Of a stretch of DNA of 64,000 nucleotides, positions 16,227 through 26,267 are shown piece by piece; the first letter of the stretch is position 1; each line of letters starts with the position of its first letter. This DNA comes from Halomonas alkalicola. GTDB lineage: Bacteria > Pseudomonadota > Gammaproteobacteria > Pseudomonadales > Halomonadaceae. The notes below the pieces were generated by a model. The model did not search any database. It was not told the DNA's origin and was given only the letters and a program-made list of their open reading frames with translations. Both the position numbers and the translations under genes were made by a program. The stretch lies in contig NZ_CP131913.1 of assembly GCF_030704205.1 (NCBI RefSeq), positions 868,001 to 932,000 on the forward strand, written 5' to 3'.

Positions 16227-17378
16227 ATGACCAGCGATTCCCGCATCGGCCCCATCGCCCTCCCCGAGACCCGCGCCCGGCGGGTCATCGAACAGCTGCT
16301 GGAGGGCTCCGGGGTGGCCCTCAACGGCCAGGCCCCTCAGGACCTGCGCGTCCATCACCCCGACTTCTTCTCGCGCGTGCTGCGCCAGGGCACCCTGGGG
16401 CTCGGCGAGGCCTACATGGACGGCTGGTGGGACTGCGACCGCATCGACGAGATGGCCTGCCGGCTATTGCGTCACGGCCTGGGCGAGCGCGCCCACACCC
16501 CCTCCGAGCGGCTGAGGTACCGGCTGCAGTCGGGCCTGTTCAACCTGCAGAGCAAGGCCCGCGCCCATATCGTCGGCGAGGCCCACTACGACCTCGGCAA
16601 CGACCTCTTCGAACGCATGCTCGACCCGACGATGTGCTACTCCTGCGGCTACTGGAAGGAGGCGCGCACCCTCCACGAGGCCCAGCGGGCCAAGCTGGAG
16701 CTGGCCTGCCGCAAGCTCGAGCTCGAGCCGGGCCTGCGCGTGCTGGACATCGGCTGCGGCTGGGGCAGCTTCGCCGAACACGCCGCCCGCCACCATGGCG
16801 TGGAGGTCACCGGCATCACCATCTCGCGGGAGCAGGCCGAGCTGGCCCGGGAGCGCTGCCGGGACCTGGCGGTGACCATCGAGCTCAAGGACTATCGCGA
16901 CCTGAGCGGCCGCTATGACCGCATCGTCTCCATCGGCATGTTCGAGCACGTCGGCCACCGCAACTACCCGACCTACTTCCGCACCGTGTCGGAGCACCTG
17001 ATGCCGGAGGGGCTCTTCCTGCTCCACACCATCGGCTCGAACCGCTCGGAGATCTCGGCCGACCCCTGGGTCAACAGGTACATCTTCCCCAACGGCGTGC
17101 TGCCGTCGGCCATGCATGTCGCGAGGGCCAGCGAACCCCACCTGCTGCTGGAGGACTGGCAGAACTTCGGGCCCGACTACGACCCGACCCTGATGGCCTG
17201 GCTTACCAACTTCGACGCCCGCTGGCACGAGGTGGCCCCACGCTACAACGAACGCACCCGACGCATGTTCCGGTATTACCTCTCCGTCTGCGCCGGCGCC
17301 TTCCGCGCCCGCGACCTGCAGCTCTGGCAGCTGGTCTTCTCCCGCCAGCGCCAAGGTCGCTACGACGCCCCGCGCTGA
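16227..17378 (+). CDS. cfa: Cyclopropane-fatty-acyl-phospholipid synthase
   Basis: Enzyme of 383 residues that transfers a methylene from S-adenosylmethionine to unsaturated acyl chains of membrane phospholipids, a stationary-phase and osmotic stress adaptation. HYDLGNDLFE (120-129), MCYSCGYW (136-143) and the SAM motif LDIGCGWGSF (173-182) are all present, as are FEHVGHRNY and the C-terminal FRARDLQLWQ. ATG 16227 is chosen for the AGGAGGA just upstream; the frame stays open for 28 more codons above. A CTATGCT -10-like element lies about 80 bases upstream. Confidence 0.95.
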   Translation: MTSDSRIGPIALPETRARRVIEQLLEGSGVALNGQAPQDLRVHHPDFFSRVLRQGTLGLGEAYMDGWWDCDRIDEMACRLLRHGLGERAHTPSERLRYRLQSGLFNLQSKARAHIVGEAHYDLGNDLFERMLDPTMCYSCGYWKEARTLHEAQRAKLELACRKLELEPGLRVLDIGCGWGSFAEHAARHHGVEVTGITISREQAELARERCRDLAVTIELKDYRDLSGRYDRIVSIGMFEHVGHRNYPTYFRTVSEHLMPEGLFLLHTIGSNRSEISADPWVNRYIFPNGVLPSAMHVARASEPHLLLEDWQNFGPDYDPTLMAWLTNFDARWHEVAPRYNERTRRMFRYYLSVCAGAFRARDLQLWQLVFSRQRQGRYDAPR

Positions 17379-17463
17379 CCGGCACGCGGTACCGGCACGA
17401 CCTGCCACCGCGGACGACGCCCCATGCCAGGCCATCAGCTGCACCTGCCACCGGCGTATCGGC

Positions 17464-17483
17464 TATACTGTATGCCCATACAT
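17464..17483 (+). promoter_or_regulatory. LexA-like SOS box at the recQ promoter
   Basis: CTGTATGCCCATACAT at 17468-17483 matches the LexA box CTGT-N8-ACAG with one mismatch in the last base, and the wider 20-bp comparison to the E. coli consensus gives 14 matches. It overlaps a TATACT -10 hexamer at 17464-17469, about 27 bp before the recQ start. No convincing -35 is visible. Confidence 0.45.
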
Positions 17484-17509
17484 AAAAAGGCTGACAAGGG
17501 AATGGCGAC

Positions 17510-19495
<1,986 letters not shown>

Positions 19496-19505
19496 ACGGC
19501 GCCGC

Positions 19506-20135
19506 TCAGCCCGCGCCTGGGAGGCGACCACGCCGCTGCAGCCAGCGCGTCGCCAGGTGCACCGGCAGGTAGATCAGCAGCGGCCACAGCGCCATCAGCC
19601 CCGCCAGGTAGACCAGCGGCGGCAGCCACTCCTGATGGGTGCCGAAGGGGCCGTGCACCCAGTTGATGTTGCGCTCGGCCTCGGTGAGCAGGTAGCTCGT
19701 CGGTACCACCAGCCAGGTCAGCACGGACTGCCAGGCCAGCGCCCGCGGCGCATAGCCGAGCCGCCAGATGGCCAGCCCCGCCACTACCGGCAGCACCAGG
19801 TGGTAGAGCGACATCAGCCGGGTCAGCAGCGGCTGGTCGTCATCGAACATGTACTCGGTGCCACCGATGGGATGCACCCCCGTCAGCCAGGCCGTGCCCA
19901 CGTCCAGTGCCCAAAGGGTGCCCACCAGGGCCACCGCCAGCCACTGCATGGAGAGCAGCAGCCGGCTCTCCCGCCACAGGCCAACCAGGATCAGGAAGCT
20001 CGCCAGGTTACATAGCCAGAAGTAGTTCTGCGGCCCGAGCAGCACCCAGTAGGTGGGCGCCCAGCCGATGATCCAGGCGGTGAAGGCAAGCTTCAGCCAC
20101 AGCGGCAGCTGACCCGGTGCAGCGTTGTTCGGCAT
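19506..20135 (-). CDS. Conserved hypothetical membrane protein
   Basis: This 209-residue protein has about six hydrophobic segments spread over the whole length (for example LAFTAWIIGWAPTYWVLLG near the N-terminus and WPLLIYLPVHLAT near the C-terminus) and no motif I recognise. Conserved-looking features are a Trp/Tyr-rich first loop and the GTEYMFDDDQP loop. GGAGGG five bases above the ATG at 20135 decides this start; an alternative ATG at 20162 overlaps the phhR stop as TGATG and would couple translation. It is directly downstream of phhR on the same strand. Confidence 0.7.
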   Translation of the reverse strand: MPNNAAPGQLPLWLKLAFTAWIIGWAPTYWVLLGPQNYFWLCNLASFLILVGLWRESRLLLSMQWLAVALVGTLWALDVGTAWLTGVHPIGGTEYMFDDDQPLLTRLMSLYHLVLPVVAGLAIWRLGYAPRALAWQSVLTWLVVPTSYLLTEAERNINWVHGPFGTHQEWLPPLVYLAGLMALWPLLIYLPVHLATRWLQRRGRLPGAG

Positions 20136-20161
20136 GACGCCCTCCTGTTCGGCCGGCTCCA

Positions 20162-21730
20162 TCAGGCATCGCCCTCCTCCCCGCCGATGCCGTGGCGCCG
20201 GAGCTTGTTGGCGATGGTAGTGTGGGAGACCCCGAGCCGCCTGGCCAGCTGCCGGCTGGAGGGAAAGCGGGGATAGAGGGCGGCCAGCACCCGCTGCTCC
20301 ACCGCGCCCATGATCTCGGCCAGGCTTCCCGACAGCTCCAGGCCGGCCAGCAGGGGGCCTTCCCCCACCTCGGGCAGGCGCAGGTGAAGGGGCTCGATGC
20401 GGGCCCCGTCACACAGCGAGACCGCCTGGAAGAGCACGTTCTCCAGCTGGCGCACGTTGCCGGGCCAAGGGTAGGCCTCCAGGCGGGCCAGGGCCGCGGC
20501 CGAGAGCGCCGGCAGCGGGCAGCCGATCTGGCGGGCGGCACGGTCGATGAAATGCTCCGCCAGGGCGGGGATGCCGTCGCGACAATCGCGCAGCGGCGGC
20601 ACCACGAGCGACAGCACGTTGAGGCGATGGAAGAGGTCGTGGCGAAAGCGCCCCTCGGCGCACAGCCGCGGCAGGTCCTGCTGGGTGGCGCAGATCACCC
20701 GCACGTCGAGCCAGGTCTCCTCGTCGCTGCCCACCCGCCGGAAGCCGCCGTCCTGCAGGAACCGCAGCAGCTTGGCCTGCAGGCGCGGGCTCATCTCTCC
20801 TACCTCGTCCAGGAAGATGGTGCCGCCGGCGGTGAGCTCGAGCAGGCCGAGCTTGCCTTCGGGCCGGGCCCCCTCGAAGGCGCCGGGGGCATAGCCGAAG
20901 AGCTCGGTCTCGGCCATGGACTCAGGCAACCCCGCGCAGTTGAGCGCCATGAAGGGGGCCTGGCCGCGAGGGCTCGCCAGGTGGCAGGCCCGCGCCAGCA
21001 GCTCCTTGCCGGTGCCGGTCTCGCCCTGGATCAGCAGCGGCGCATCCAGCGGCGCCATGCGCCGGGCCTCCCGGGTCAGCGCCTCCAGGCGCGGGCTGGC
21101 CTGGAAGATCGCCTCGAAGCCGCGCAGCTCCTGGCGCTGCACCTGATAGATGCGCTCGCCGATGCGCTCGGCACGGTGCAGGGTCACCACGGCGCCGGCC
21201 AGCGACGCCACGTCATCGAGATGCTCCCGGTGCAGCGGCGCAATGTCGGCCAGGAAGGTGGTATCACGCAGGGTGACGCGCAGGCCGTTGACCCGGGCGT
21301 TGTTGCGCCGGACCAGCTCGGGCAGGTCCAGGTCGGGCAGGTAGCGGTCCAGGGAGAGGCCCGGCACCTCGTCGATGCGCACGCCGAGCAGCTGGCCGGC
21401 GGCGCGGTTGGCGGCCACCACCTGCCCCTCCATGTCGATGGACATCACCGGGTCGGTGAGCGAGGAGAGCAGCGCATCGAGCTCCAGGTGGCGCCGCTCG
21501 CTGGGCATCAGGCCGACCCGGCGCACCGCGAAGACCCCGGGCACCGCCTCCAGCTCGGGCTTGAGGGTCACCAGCTGGGCATTGAGCAGGTGGGGCACAT
21601 GCAGGTAGATGGCGTTGCCCTGTTCGCCCCCCACCTCGCCACGGGCCACGTTGAGGCCATAGTCGGCAAAGTGGGCCACGATATCGCGCAGGATGCCCAC
21701 CCGATTCTGGCAGTGAAACCTCAGACGCAT
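20162..21730 (-). CDS. phhR: TyrR/PhhR-family aromatic amino acid regulator
   Basis: Regulator of aromatic amino acid genes, 522 residues from the ATG at 21730 ([16 protein letters not shown] is the typical ACT-domain opening). Order: ACT (~1-75), PAS (~80-190), AAA+ (~205-435) with Walker A GETGTGKE at 236-243 and Walker [13 protein letters not shown] at 302-313, then a Fis-type helix-turn-helix (~495-518, [19 protein letters not shown]). The loop that reads GAFTGA in sigma-54 activators is GAFEGA here (283-288). It is divergent from phhB, with two TyrR-type boxes between them. Confidence 0.92.
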   Translation of the reverse strand: MRLRFHCQNRVGILRDIVAHFADYGLNVARGEVGGEQGNAIYLHVPHLLNAQLVTLKPELEAVPGVFAVRRVGLMPSERRHLELDALLSSLTDPVMSIDMEGQVVAANRAAGQLLGVRIDEVPGLSLDRYLPDLDLPELVRRNNARVNGLRVTLRDTTFLADIAPLHREHLDDVASLAGAVVTLHRAERIGERIYQVQRQELRGFEAIFQASPRLEALTREARRMAPLDAPLLIQGETGTGKELLARACHLASPRGQAPFMALNCAGLPESMAETELFGYAPGAFEGARPEGKLGLLELTAGGTIFLDEVGEMSPRLQAKLLRFLQDGGFRRVGSDEETWLDVRVICATQQDLPRLCAEGRFRHDLFHRLNVLSLVVPPLRDCRDGIPALAEHFIDRAARQIGCPLPALSAAALARLEAYPWPGNVRQLENVLFQAVSLCDGARIEPLHLRLPEVGEGPLLAGLELSGSLAEIMGAVEQRVLAALYPRFPSSRQLARRLGVSHTTIANKLRRHGIGGEEGDA

Positions 21731-21779
21731 GGTGGCAACGCTCCTCAGGGGGATCAGGGAGGCCAGGCCGGCCACGGGG

Positions 21780-21818
21780 TGTCACGCCGGCATGACGGAG
21801 TGTCAAGATAACGTGACA
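21780..21818. promoter_or_regulatory. Tandem TyrR/PhhR boxes
   Basis: Two 18-bp dyads resemble TGTAAA-N6-TTTACA: TGTCACGCCGGCATGACG at 21780-21797 (7 of 12 consensus bases) and TGTCAAGATAACGTGACA at 21801-21818 (9 of 12). They start 21 bp apart, two helical turns, in the phhR-phhB gap. The second shares 15 of 18 bases with the box at 16088-16105 near hppD. Autoregulation of phhR and control of phhB are the likely roles. Confidence 0.6.
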
Positions 21819-21920
21819 CCCCCGGCGGCTCAATCCCGCCGCCACCGCCGCGGGTGCTTGACGCCCGGGGCCGGCTGCACGACCTTGACAGGGTCATGCC
21901 ATCACCCCGGGAGCCACACC

Positions 21921-22259
21921 ATGAGCCAGCTGTCCCAGCAGCCCTGCGAGGCCTGCCGCAAGGGCGCCCCCACCGTCAGCGAAGCCGAGATCGCGCTGTT
22001 CAAGCCGGAGATCCCCCAGTGGAAGATCGTCGAGCGCGATGGCATCATGCAGCTGGAGCGGGCCTTCACCTTCCCCGACTTCAAGCAGGCGCTGGCCTTC
22101 ACCAACCGCGTCGGCGAGATCGCCGAGGCGGCGGGTCACCACCCGGCCCTGCTGACCGAATGGGGCAAGGTCACCGTGACCTGGTGGTCACACAAGATAC
22201 GGGGCCTGCACAGGAACGACTTCATTCTTGCCGCCAGAACCGACGAGGTAGCGAATTAA
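21921..22259 (+). CDS. phhB: Pterin-4a-carbinolamine dehydratase
   Basis: Small enzyme (112 residues) that regenerates dihydropterin from the carbinolamine formed by phenylalanine hydroxylase. The [20 protein letters not shown] segment (~72-91) carries the active-site histidines and the C-terminal [16 protein letters not shown] is typical. A Cys pair (CEACRKG) sits in the N-terminal extension. The stop abuts the aminotransferase ATG with no gap, so the two genes are coupled. Its usual partner phhA is not in this cluster, although PhhR, PhhB and PhhC-like proteins are. Confidence 0.93.
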   Translation: MSQLSQQPCEACRKGAPTVSEAEIALFKPEIPQWKIVERDGIMQLERAFTFPDFKQALAFTNRVGEIAEAAGHHPALLTEWGKVTVTWWSHKIRGLHRNDFILAARTDEVAN

Positions 22260-23447
22260 ATGTTCGAACACATTGAGCGGGTTCCCGGGGACGCCATCCT
22301 CGGTCTCATCGAGGCCTTCAAGAAGGATACCAACCCCCAGAAGGTCGACCTCGGCGTCGGCGTCTACAAGGATGCCCAGGGCAACACCCCGGTGATGCGC
22401 GCGGTCAAGGAAGCCGAGGCCCTGCTGCTCAAGAACGAGACCACCAAGACCTACATCGGCTCCCACGGGGCGCCCGCGTACGGTGAGGTGGTGCTGCCGA
22501 TGGTGCTGGGCGAGGGCTCTCCGGTCCTCGCGGCGAACCGCGCCAGCGCCACCCAGTCACCCGGCGGCACCGGCGCCCTGCGCCTGGCGGCCGACTTCAT
22601 CGCTAAGGAGCTGCCCGGCAAGGGGATCTGGGTCTCCGACCCGACCTGGCCGAACCACCACGGCATCTTCACCGCCGCCGGCATCGCGCTGCACAAGTAC
22701 CCCTATGTGGACGCCGACAACCGCCTCGACTTCGACGGCATGCTCGCCGCCCTGAAGCAGATTCCCGAGGGCGACGTGGTGGTGCTGCACGCCTGCTGCC
22801 ACAACCCCACCGGTTTCGACCTCTCCCGGGAGCAGTGGCAGACCGTGCTCGAGGTGCTGCGCGAGCGCAACCTGCTGCCGCTGGTCGACTTCGCCTATCA
22901 GGGCTTCGGCGAGGGCCTGGAGGAGGACGCCTACGCCGTGCGCCTGCTGGCCGAGCACCTCGACGAGGTGATCATCACCAGCTCCTGCTCCAAGAACTTC
23001 GGCATCTACTGCGAGCGTACCGGCGCCCTGATCATGGTGGCGAAGAACGCCGAGCAGATGGAGAACGTCCGCTCGCAGATCGCCATCGTGGCCCGTGAGA
23101 ACTACTCCAACCCGCCGGCCCACGGCGGCGCCATCGTCAGCGAGATCCTGCACTCCGCGGAGCTCGCCGCCATCTGGCGCGAGGAGCTCACCGAGATGCG
23201 CGACCGCATCAACACCCTGCGTCGCGACTTCGTCGAGGCCCTGAAGCCCTACGGCCTCGACCAGAAGTATGCGCACATCGCCGAGCAGCGCGGCATGTTC
23301 AGCTACACCGGCCTGACGCCTGAGCAGGTCGATCGCCTGCGCGACGAGTTCGGCATCTACATGGTGCGCTCCGGCCGCGCCAACGTGGCAGGCTTCTCCC
23401 ACGAGAACCTGCCCTACCTGGCCAAGGCCGTCGCCGCCGTCAACTGA
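22260..23447 (+). CDS. phhC: Aromatic amino acid aminotransferase (PhhC/TyrB type)
   Basis: PLP-dependent class I aminotransferase of 395 residues, of the aspartate/aromatic subgroup. The PLP lysine is K245 in SSCSKNFGIY; N182 (HNPTG), D210 and Y213 (DFAYQG) and the phosphate-binding RSGR near the C-terminus are present. By position after phhB it should transaminate tyrosine and phenylalanine, giving the substrate of HppD. Aspartate aminotransferase activity is also possible, since the family overlaps. A strong terminator follows. Confidence 0.88.
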   Translation: MFEHIERVPGDAILGLIEAFKKDTNPQKVDLGVGVYKDAQGNTPVMRAVKEAEALLLKNETTKTYIGSHGAPAYGEVVLPMVLGEGSPVLAANRASATQSPGGTGALRLAADFIAKELPGKGIWVSDPTWPNHHGIFTAAGIALHKYPYVDADNRLDFDGMLAALKQIPEGDVVVLHACCHNPTGFDLSREQWQTVLEVLRERNLLPLVDFAYQGFGEGLEEDAYAVRLLAEHLDEVIITSSCSKNFGIYCERTGALIMVAKNAEQMENVRSQIAIVARENYSNPPAHGGAIVSEILHSAELAAIWREELTEMRDRINTLRRDFVEALKPYGLDQKYAHIAEQRGMFSYTGLTPEQVDRLRDEFGIYMVRSGRANVAGFSHENLPYLAKAVAAVN

Positions 23448-23470
23448 TCGCCGCGCCGCCAGCCATGCCG

Positions 23471-23500
23471 ACGCCCGGGCCCTGCCCGGGCGTTTTCGTT
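23471..23500 (+). terminator. Rho-independent terminator after phhC
   Basis: Ten-base-pair stem ACGCCCGGGC (23471-23480) with GCCCGGGCGT (23484-23493), three-base loop, followed by TTTCGTTT on the plus strand. It lies 23 bases below the aminotransferase stop. Confidence 0.92.
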
Positions 23501-23576
23501 TCGGGTAGACTCCTCGCCTGTTTTTCGCTGCACCGGGGATCAGGGCGGCCTCGGGGCGCGCCCGGCGGCAACAGTC

Positions 23577-23592
23577 TTGACCAATCAGTCAG
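23577..23592 (+). promoter_or_regulatory. RutR-like site upstream of the NCS2 permease
   Basis: TTGACCAATCAGTCAG matches 11 of 14 defined positions of the RutR consensus TTGACCA-N2-TGGTCAA (left half perfect). It lies 75 bp above the permease start. TTGACC may at the same time be a -35 element for TACAGA 16 bases further. A 7-bp inverted repeat ATCAGTC/GACTGAT overlaps it. RutR itself is not in the window. Confidence 0.35.
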
Positions 23593-23651
23593 GTCGCATA
23601 CAGACTGATGCCTGCCTTGTACACAACCACCCCAACAGCAAGAGGCTCCCC

Positions 23652-25166
23652 ATGGCGGCTACCCCCGGCAGCTCCCCCGTGCACTATCCCTGGTACAAGA
23701 AGGAGGACACCGACGCCTTCTTCGCCCTGTTCCAGAACAACATCGCCAACTTCGTGATCATCGCCATCACCATGCTCGGCATGGGCTCCCCGGCGTCGAT
23801 CGTCTTCGGCCAGGTGCTGCCCGGCGCCGCGGTGGCCGTGATGGTGGGCAACTTCTACTACGCCTGGAGCGCCGCGCGCCTGGCCAGGAAGGAGAACCGC
23901 ACCGACGTCACCGCCCTCTCCTACGGCATCTCCACCCCGGTGATGTTCGTCTTCCTGTTCGGGGTGCTGCTGCCCGCCAAGCAGCTCACCGGCGATGCCG
24001 AACTGGCCTGGAAGGTTGCGGTGGCCGCCTGCTTCATCAGCGGCGCCATCGAGGCGCTGATCAGCCTGATCGGCCGCTGGGTCCAGCATCACCTGCCCCG
24101 GGCGGCGATGCTCGGCGCCGTGGCCGGGGTGGCGCTGACCTTCATCGCCGGCGAGATGCTGTTCAAGACCCTGGAGATGCCGGTGATCGGCCTGCTGGTG
24201 CTGGCGATCATCATCGTCGGCCTGGTGGCCCGGGTCGCCATGCCCTTCCGGCTGCCCACCTCGCTGTTCGCCATCGTGGTGGGGACCGCCATGGCCTACC
24301 TGATCGGGGATGCCGGCGGCGAGCGCTTCAGCGACGCCTTCACCCATCTGGGCTTCTACCCGCTGCTGCCCAACCTGGCCTGGCTCGAGGGGCTGGGGCT
24401 GCTCTTCACCGGCATGCTGGCGGTGCTCACCGTGGTGCTGCCGATCACCCTCTACAACGCCATCGAGACCATGAACAACGTCGAGGCCATGGAGGCCGCC
24501 GGCGACAGGTACGACGTGCGCGAGTGCCAGGCGGTGGACGGCGCCGGCACCATGATCGGCGCCCTGTTCGGCGGGGTCTTCCCCACCACCGTCTACATCG
24601 CCACCGTGGGCGCCAAGTGGATGGGCGCCGGGCGCGGCTACAGCCTGCTCAACGGCGCGGTCTACGGCCTGGCCACCATGTTCGGCCTGATCGCGGCCCT
24701 GGCCGCCATCATCCCGGTCTCGGTGGTCGCGCCGATCCTGGTCTTCGTGGGCATGTCGATGATCGCCACCGCCTTCCAGAGCAACGACACCCGCTACTAC
24801 CCCGCGGTGGCACTGGCCATGCTGCCCTACTTCGCCAACTACGTGATGACCCGTTTCGGGCGTGCCGCCGAGGAGACGGTGACCGGCATCTCCACCGGGA
24901 TCGTGCCGCTGGGCCAGGGCGCCATGTTCATGGCGATCCTGATCGGCGCCATGACGGTCTCGGTGATCGACCACCAGTTCCGCCGTGCCGCCGCCTTCGC
25001 CGCGGTCGCCGCGGGCTTCTCCTTCGTGGGCCTGATGCATGCCCCGGCCCTCGCCCTCAACGCCGCCCCGGACTATGTGGTGGGCTACCTGGTGATGGGG
25101 GGCCTGTTCCTCTACTTCGCCTGGCAGCAGCAGCGCCTGGCCGCCGGGGCACCACGCCGCCCCTAG
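23652..25166 (+). CDS. NCS2-family (AzgA-like) nucleobase permease
   Basis: Inner-membrane permease of 504 residues with about 12 hydrophobic segments, resembling the xanthine/uracil/AzgA superfamily. Start ATG 23652 opens MAATPGSSPVHYPWYKKEDTD, a conserved amphipathic entry before the first membrane helix (NNIANFVIIAITMLGMG). The NNVEAMEAAGDRYDVRECQAVDGAGT stretch (quoted in part, near residue 280) is the NCS2 loop after the helix carrying the substrate carboxylates. The substrate, purine or pyrimidine, cannot be told; a RutR-like site upstream hints at pyrimidines. It stands alone between terminators. Confidence 0.8.
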   Translation: MAATPGSSPVHYPWYKKEDTDAFFALFQNNIANFVIIAITMLGMGSPASIVFGQVLPGAAVAVMVGNFYYAWSAARLARKENRTDVTALSYGISTPVMFVFLFGVLLPAKQLTGDAELAWKVAVAACFISGAIEALISLIGRWVQHHLPRAAMLGAVAGVALTFIAGEMLFKTLEMPVIGLLVLAIIIVGLVARVAMPFRLPTSLFAIVVGTAMAYLIGDAGGERFSDAFTHLGFYPLLPNLAWLEGLGLLFTGMLAVLTVVLPITLYNAIETMNNVEAMEAAGDRYDVRECQAVDGAGTMIGALFGGVFPTTVYIATVGAKWMGAGRGYSLLNGAVYGLATMFGLIAALAAIIPVSVVAPILVFVGMSMIATAFQSNDTRYYPAVALAMLPYFANYVMTRFGRAAEETVTGISTGIVPLGQGAMFMAILIGAMTVSVIDHQFRRAAAFAAVAAGFSFVGLMHAPALALNAAPDYVVGYLVMGGLFLYFAWQQQRLAAGAPRRP

Positions 25167-25192
25167 TCGCCCTGCCCTGCCCCTGACGCAGC

Positions 25193-25216
25193 GCGCCCCG
25201 CCGGATGGCGGGGCGC
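25193..25216. terminator. Bidirectional hairpin between permease and Nudix genes
   Basis: Ten-base-pair stem GCGCCCCGCC (25193-25202) with GGCGGGGCGC (25207-25216), four-base loop, between the convergent genes ending at 25166 and 25249. No T run on either side. Confidence 0.65.
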
Positions 25217-25248
25217 AACCTGACTACAGCGACCGACGTCGCCGACGG

Positions 25249-26205
25249 CTACTTCCAGAAATCGCGGATCGAGGCGATGCCCTGGGCACCCACGGCGCGG
25301 GCATGGTTGGCATCGAAGCGGGTCATGCCGCCCAGGGCGAAGACCGGCATGGCGGCACGCTCCACCAGCTGCTGGAAGTCATGCCAGCCCATGGGGGGCA
25401 CCTCGGGGTGGGAGGGGGTAGTGCGCAGCGGCGAGAGGGTCACGAAGTCGCAGCCCAGCTTGCCGGCCTGTACCAGCTGCTCGCGATCGTGGGTAGAGGC
25501 CGCCAGCCACTTCCCCTCGGCGATGGGGCGACGCTCGAGGCGCATCAGCCGTTCGCTGGTGAGGTGGATACCGTCGGCATCGACCCGCTCGAGGAGCTCG
25601 GGCTCGGCGTTGAGCAGCAGGCGAGCCCCATGCTGGCGACACAGCGCCAGGGTGACCTCGGCGCGGGCCAGGTAGGCGGTCTCGTCGAGCTGCTTGGCGC
25701 GCAGCTGCACCAGGCGGGCGCGATCCTCCACCAGGGCACGCTCGAGGCGCTGCAGGTAGAGAGCCTCGTCCTCCTCCTCGGCGGTGATGAGGTACTCGGT
25801 CGGCAGCGCGACGGCACGCAGGATCGGCAGGTTGGCCGCCGGGAAGGGGTAGTTGACCAGCTCCTCCATGGGCACCCAGCGCACCGCCTGCCCCTCGCGG
25901 CCGAAGGGCTCGCCGGAGAACTCGTGCACCTGCCAGACGTCGAGCAGGATGTGCTTGTCGGGATACTCGTGGTGGATGCGGATCAGCGGCTGCGCGCGCT
26001 GGATCTCCACCCCGAGCTCCTCATGGAGTTCGCGCTTGAGCCCGCCGAGGCCCGTCTCGTACGGCGCCAGCTTGCCTCCCGGAAACTCCCACAGCCCGCC
26101 ATGGTCGACGTTGCTGGGCCGGCGGGCGATCAGGACCTGCCCGCCGTCGGCACTGATGATGGCGGCGGCCGCCACATGCACCCTTCTCTTCACCATTGCG
26201 TTCAT
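25249..26205 (-). CDS. mutT: Nudix hydrolase (MutT) fused to a thiamine-phosphate-synthase-like domain
   Basis: Two-domain protein of 318 residues. The N-terminal half is MutT-like and should hydrolyse 8-oxo-dGTP; the Nudix box is at 43-65 with GGKLAPYETGLGGLKRELHEE. The C-terminal half (~140-318) resembles thiamine-phosphate synthase/TenI, a TIM barrel with LLLNAEPEL, DGIHLTSERL, CDFVTLSPL and FALGGMT. The fusion is a known form in gammaproteobacteria, usually in the secA-argJ-mutT neighbourhood as here. Start ATG 26205 has AGG five bases upstream. Confidence 0.93.
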   Translation of the reverse strand: MNAMVKRRVHVAAAAIISADGGQVLIARRPSNVDHGGLWEFPGGKLAPYETGLGGLKRELHEELGVEIQRAQPLIRIHHEYPDKHILLDVWQVHEFSGEPFGREGQAVRWVPMEELVNYPFPAANLPILRAVALPTEYLITAEEEDEALYLQRLERALVEDRARLVQLRAKQLDETAYLARAEVTLALCRQHGARLLLNAEPELLERVDADGIHLTSERLMRLERRPIAEGKWLAASTHDREQLVQAGKLGCDFVTLSPLRTTPSHPEVPPMGWHDFQQLVERAAMPVFALGGMTRFDANHARAVGAQGIASIRDFWK

Positions 26206-26221
26206 TCACCTTTCCAACTTG

Positions 26222-26239
26222 CCCGCCCTCGGGGGCGGG
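26222..26239 (-). terminator. Possible terminator after argJ
   Basis: CCCGCCC (26222-26228) pairs with GGGCGGG (26233-26239) across a four-base loop in the 62-base gap between argJ and mutT. On the minus strand only a short caagttgg follows, so this may be a weak or partial terminator. Confidence 0.4.
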
Positions 26240-26267
26240 ATGCTCTGTCCGGCGGCTGACCGATCGC

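Noticed and set aside
16029..16358. Short minus-strand frame between hppD and cfa
   Set aside because: It overlaps the cfa coding start and the control region and has no ribosome site or family similarity.
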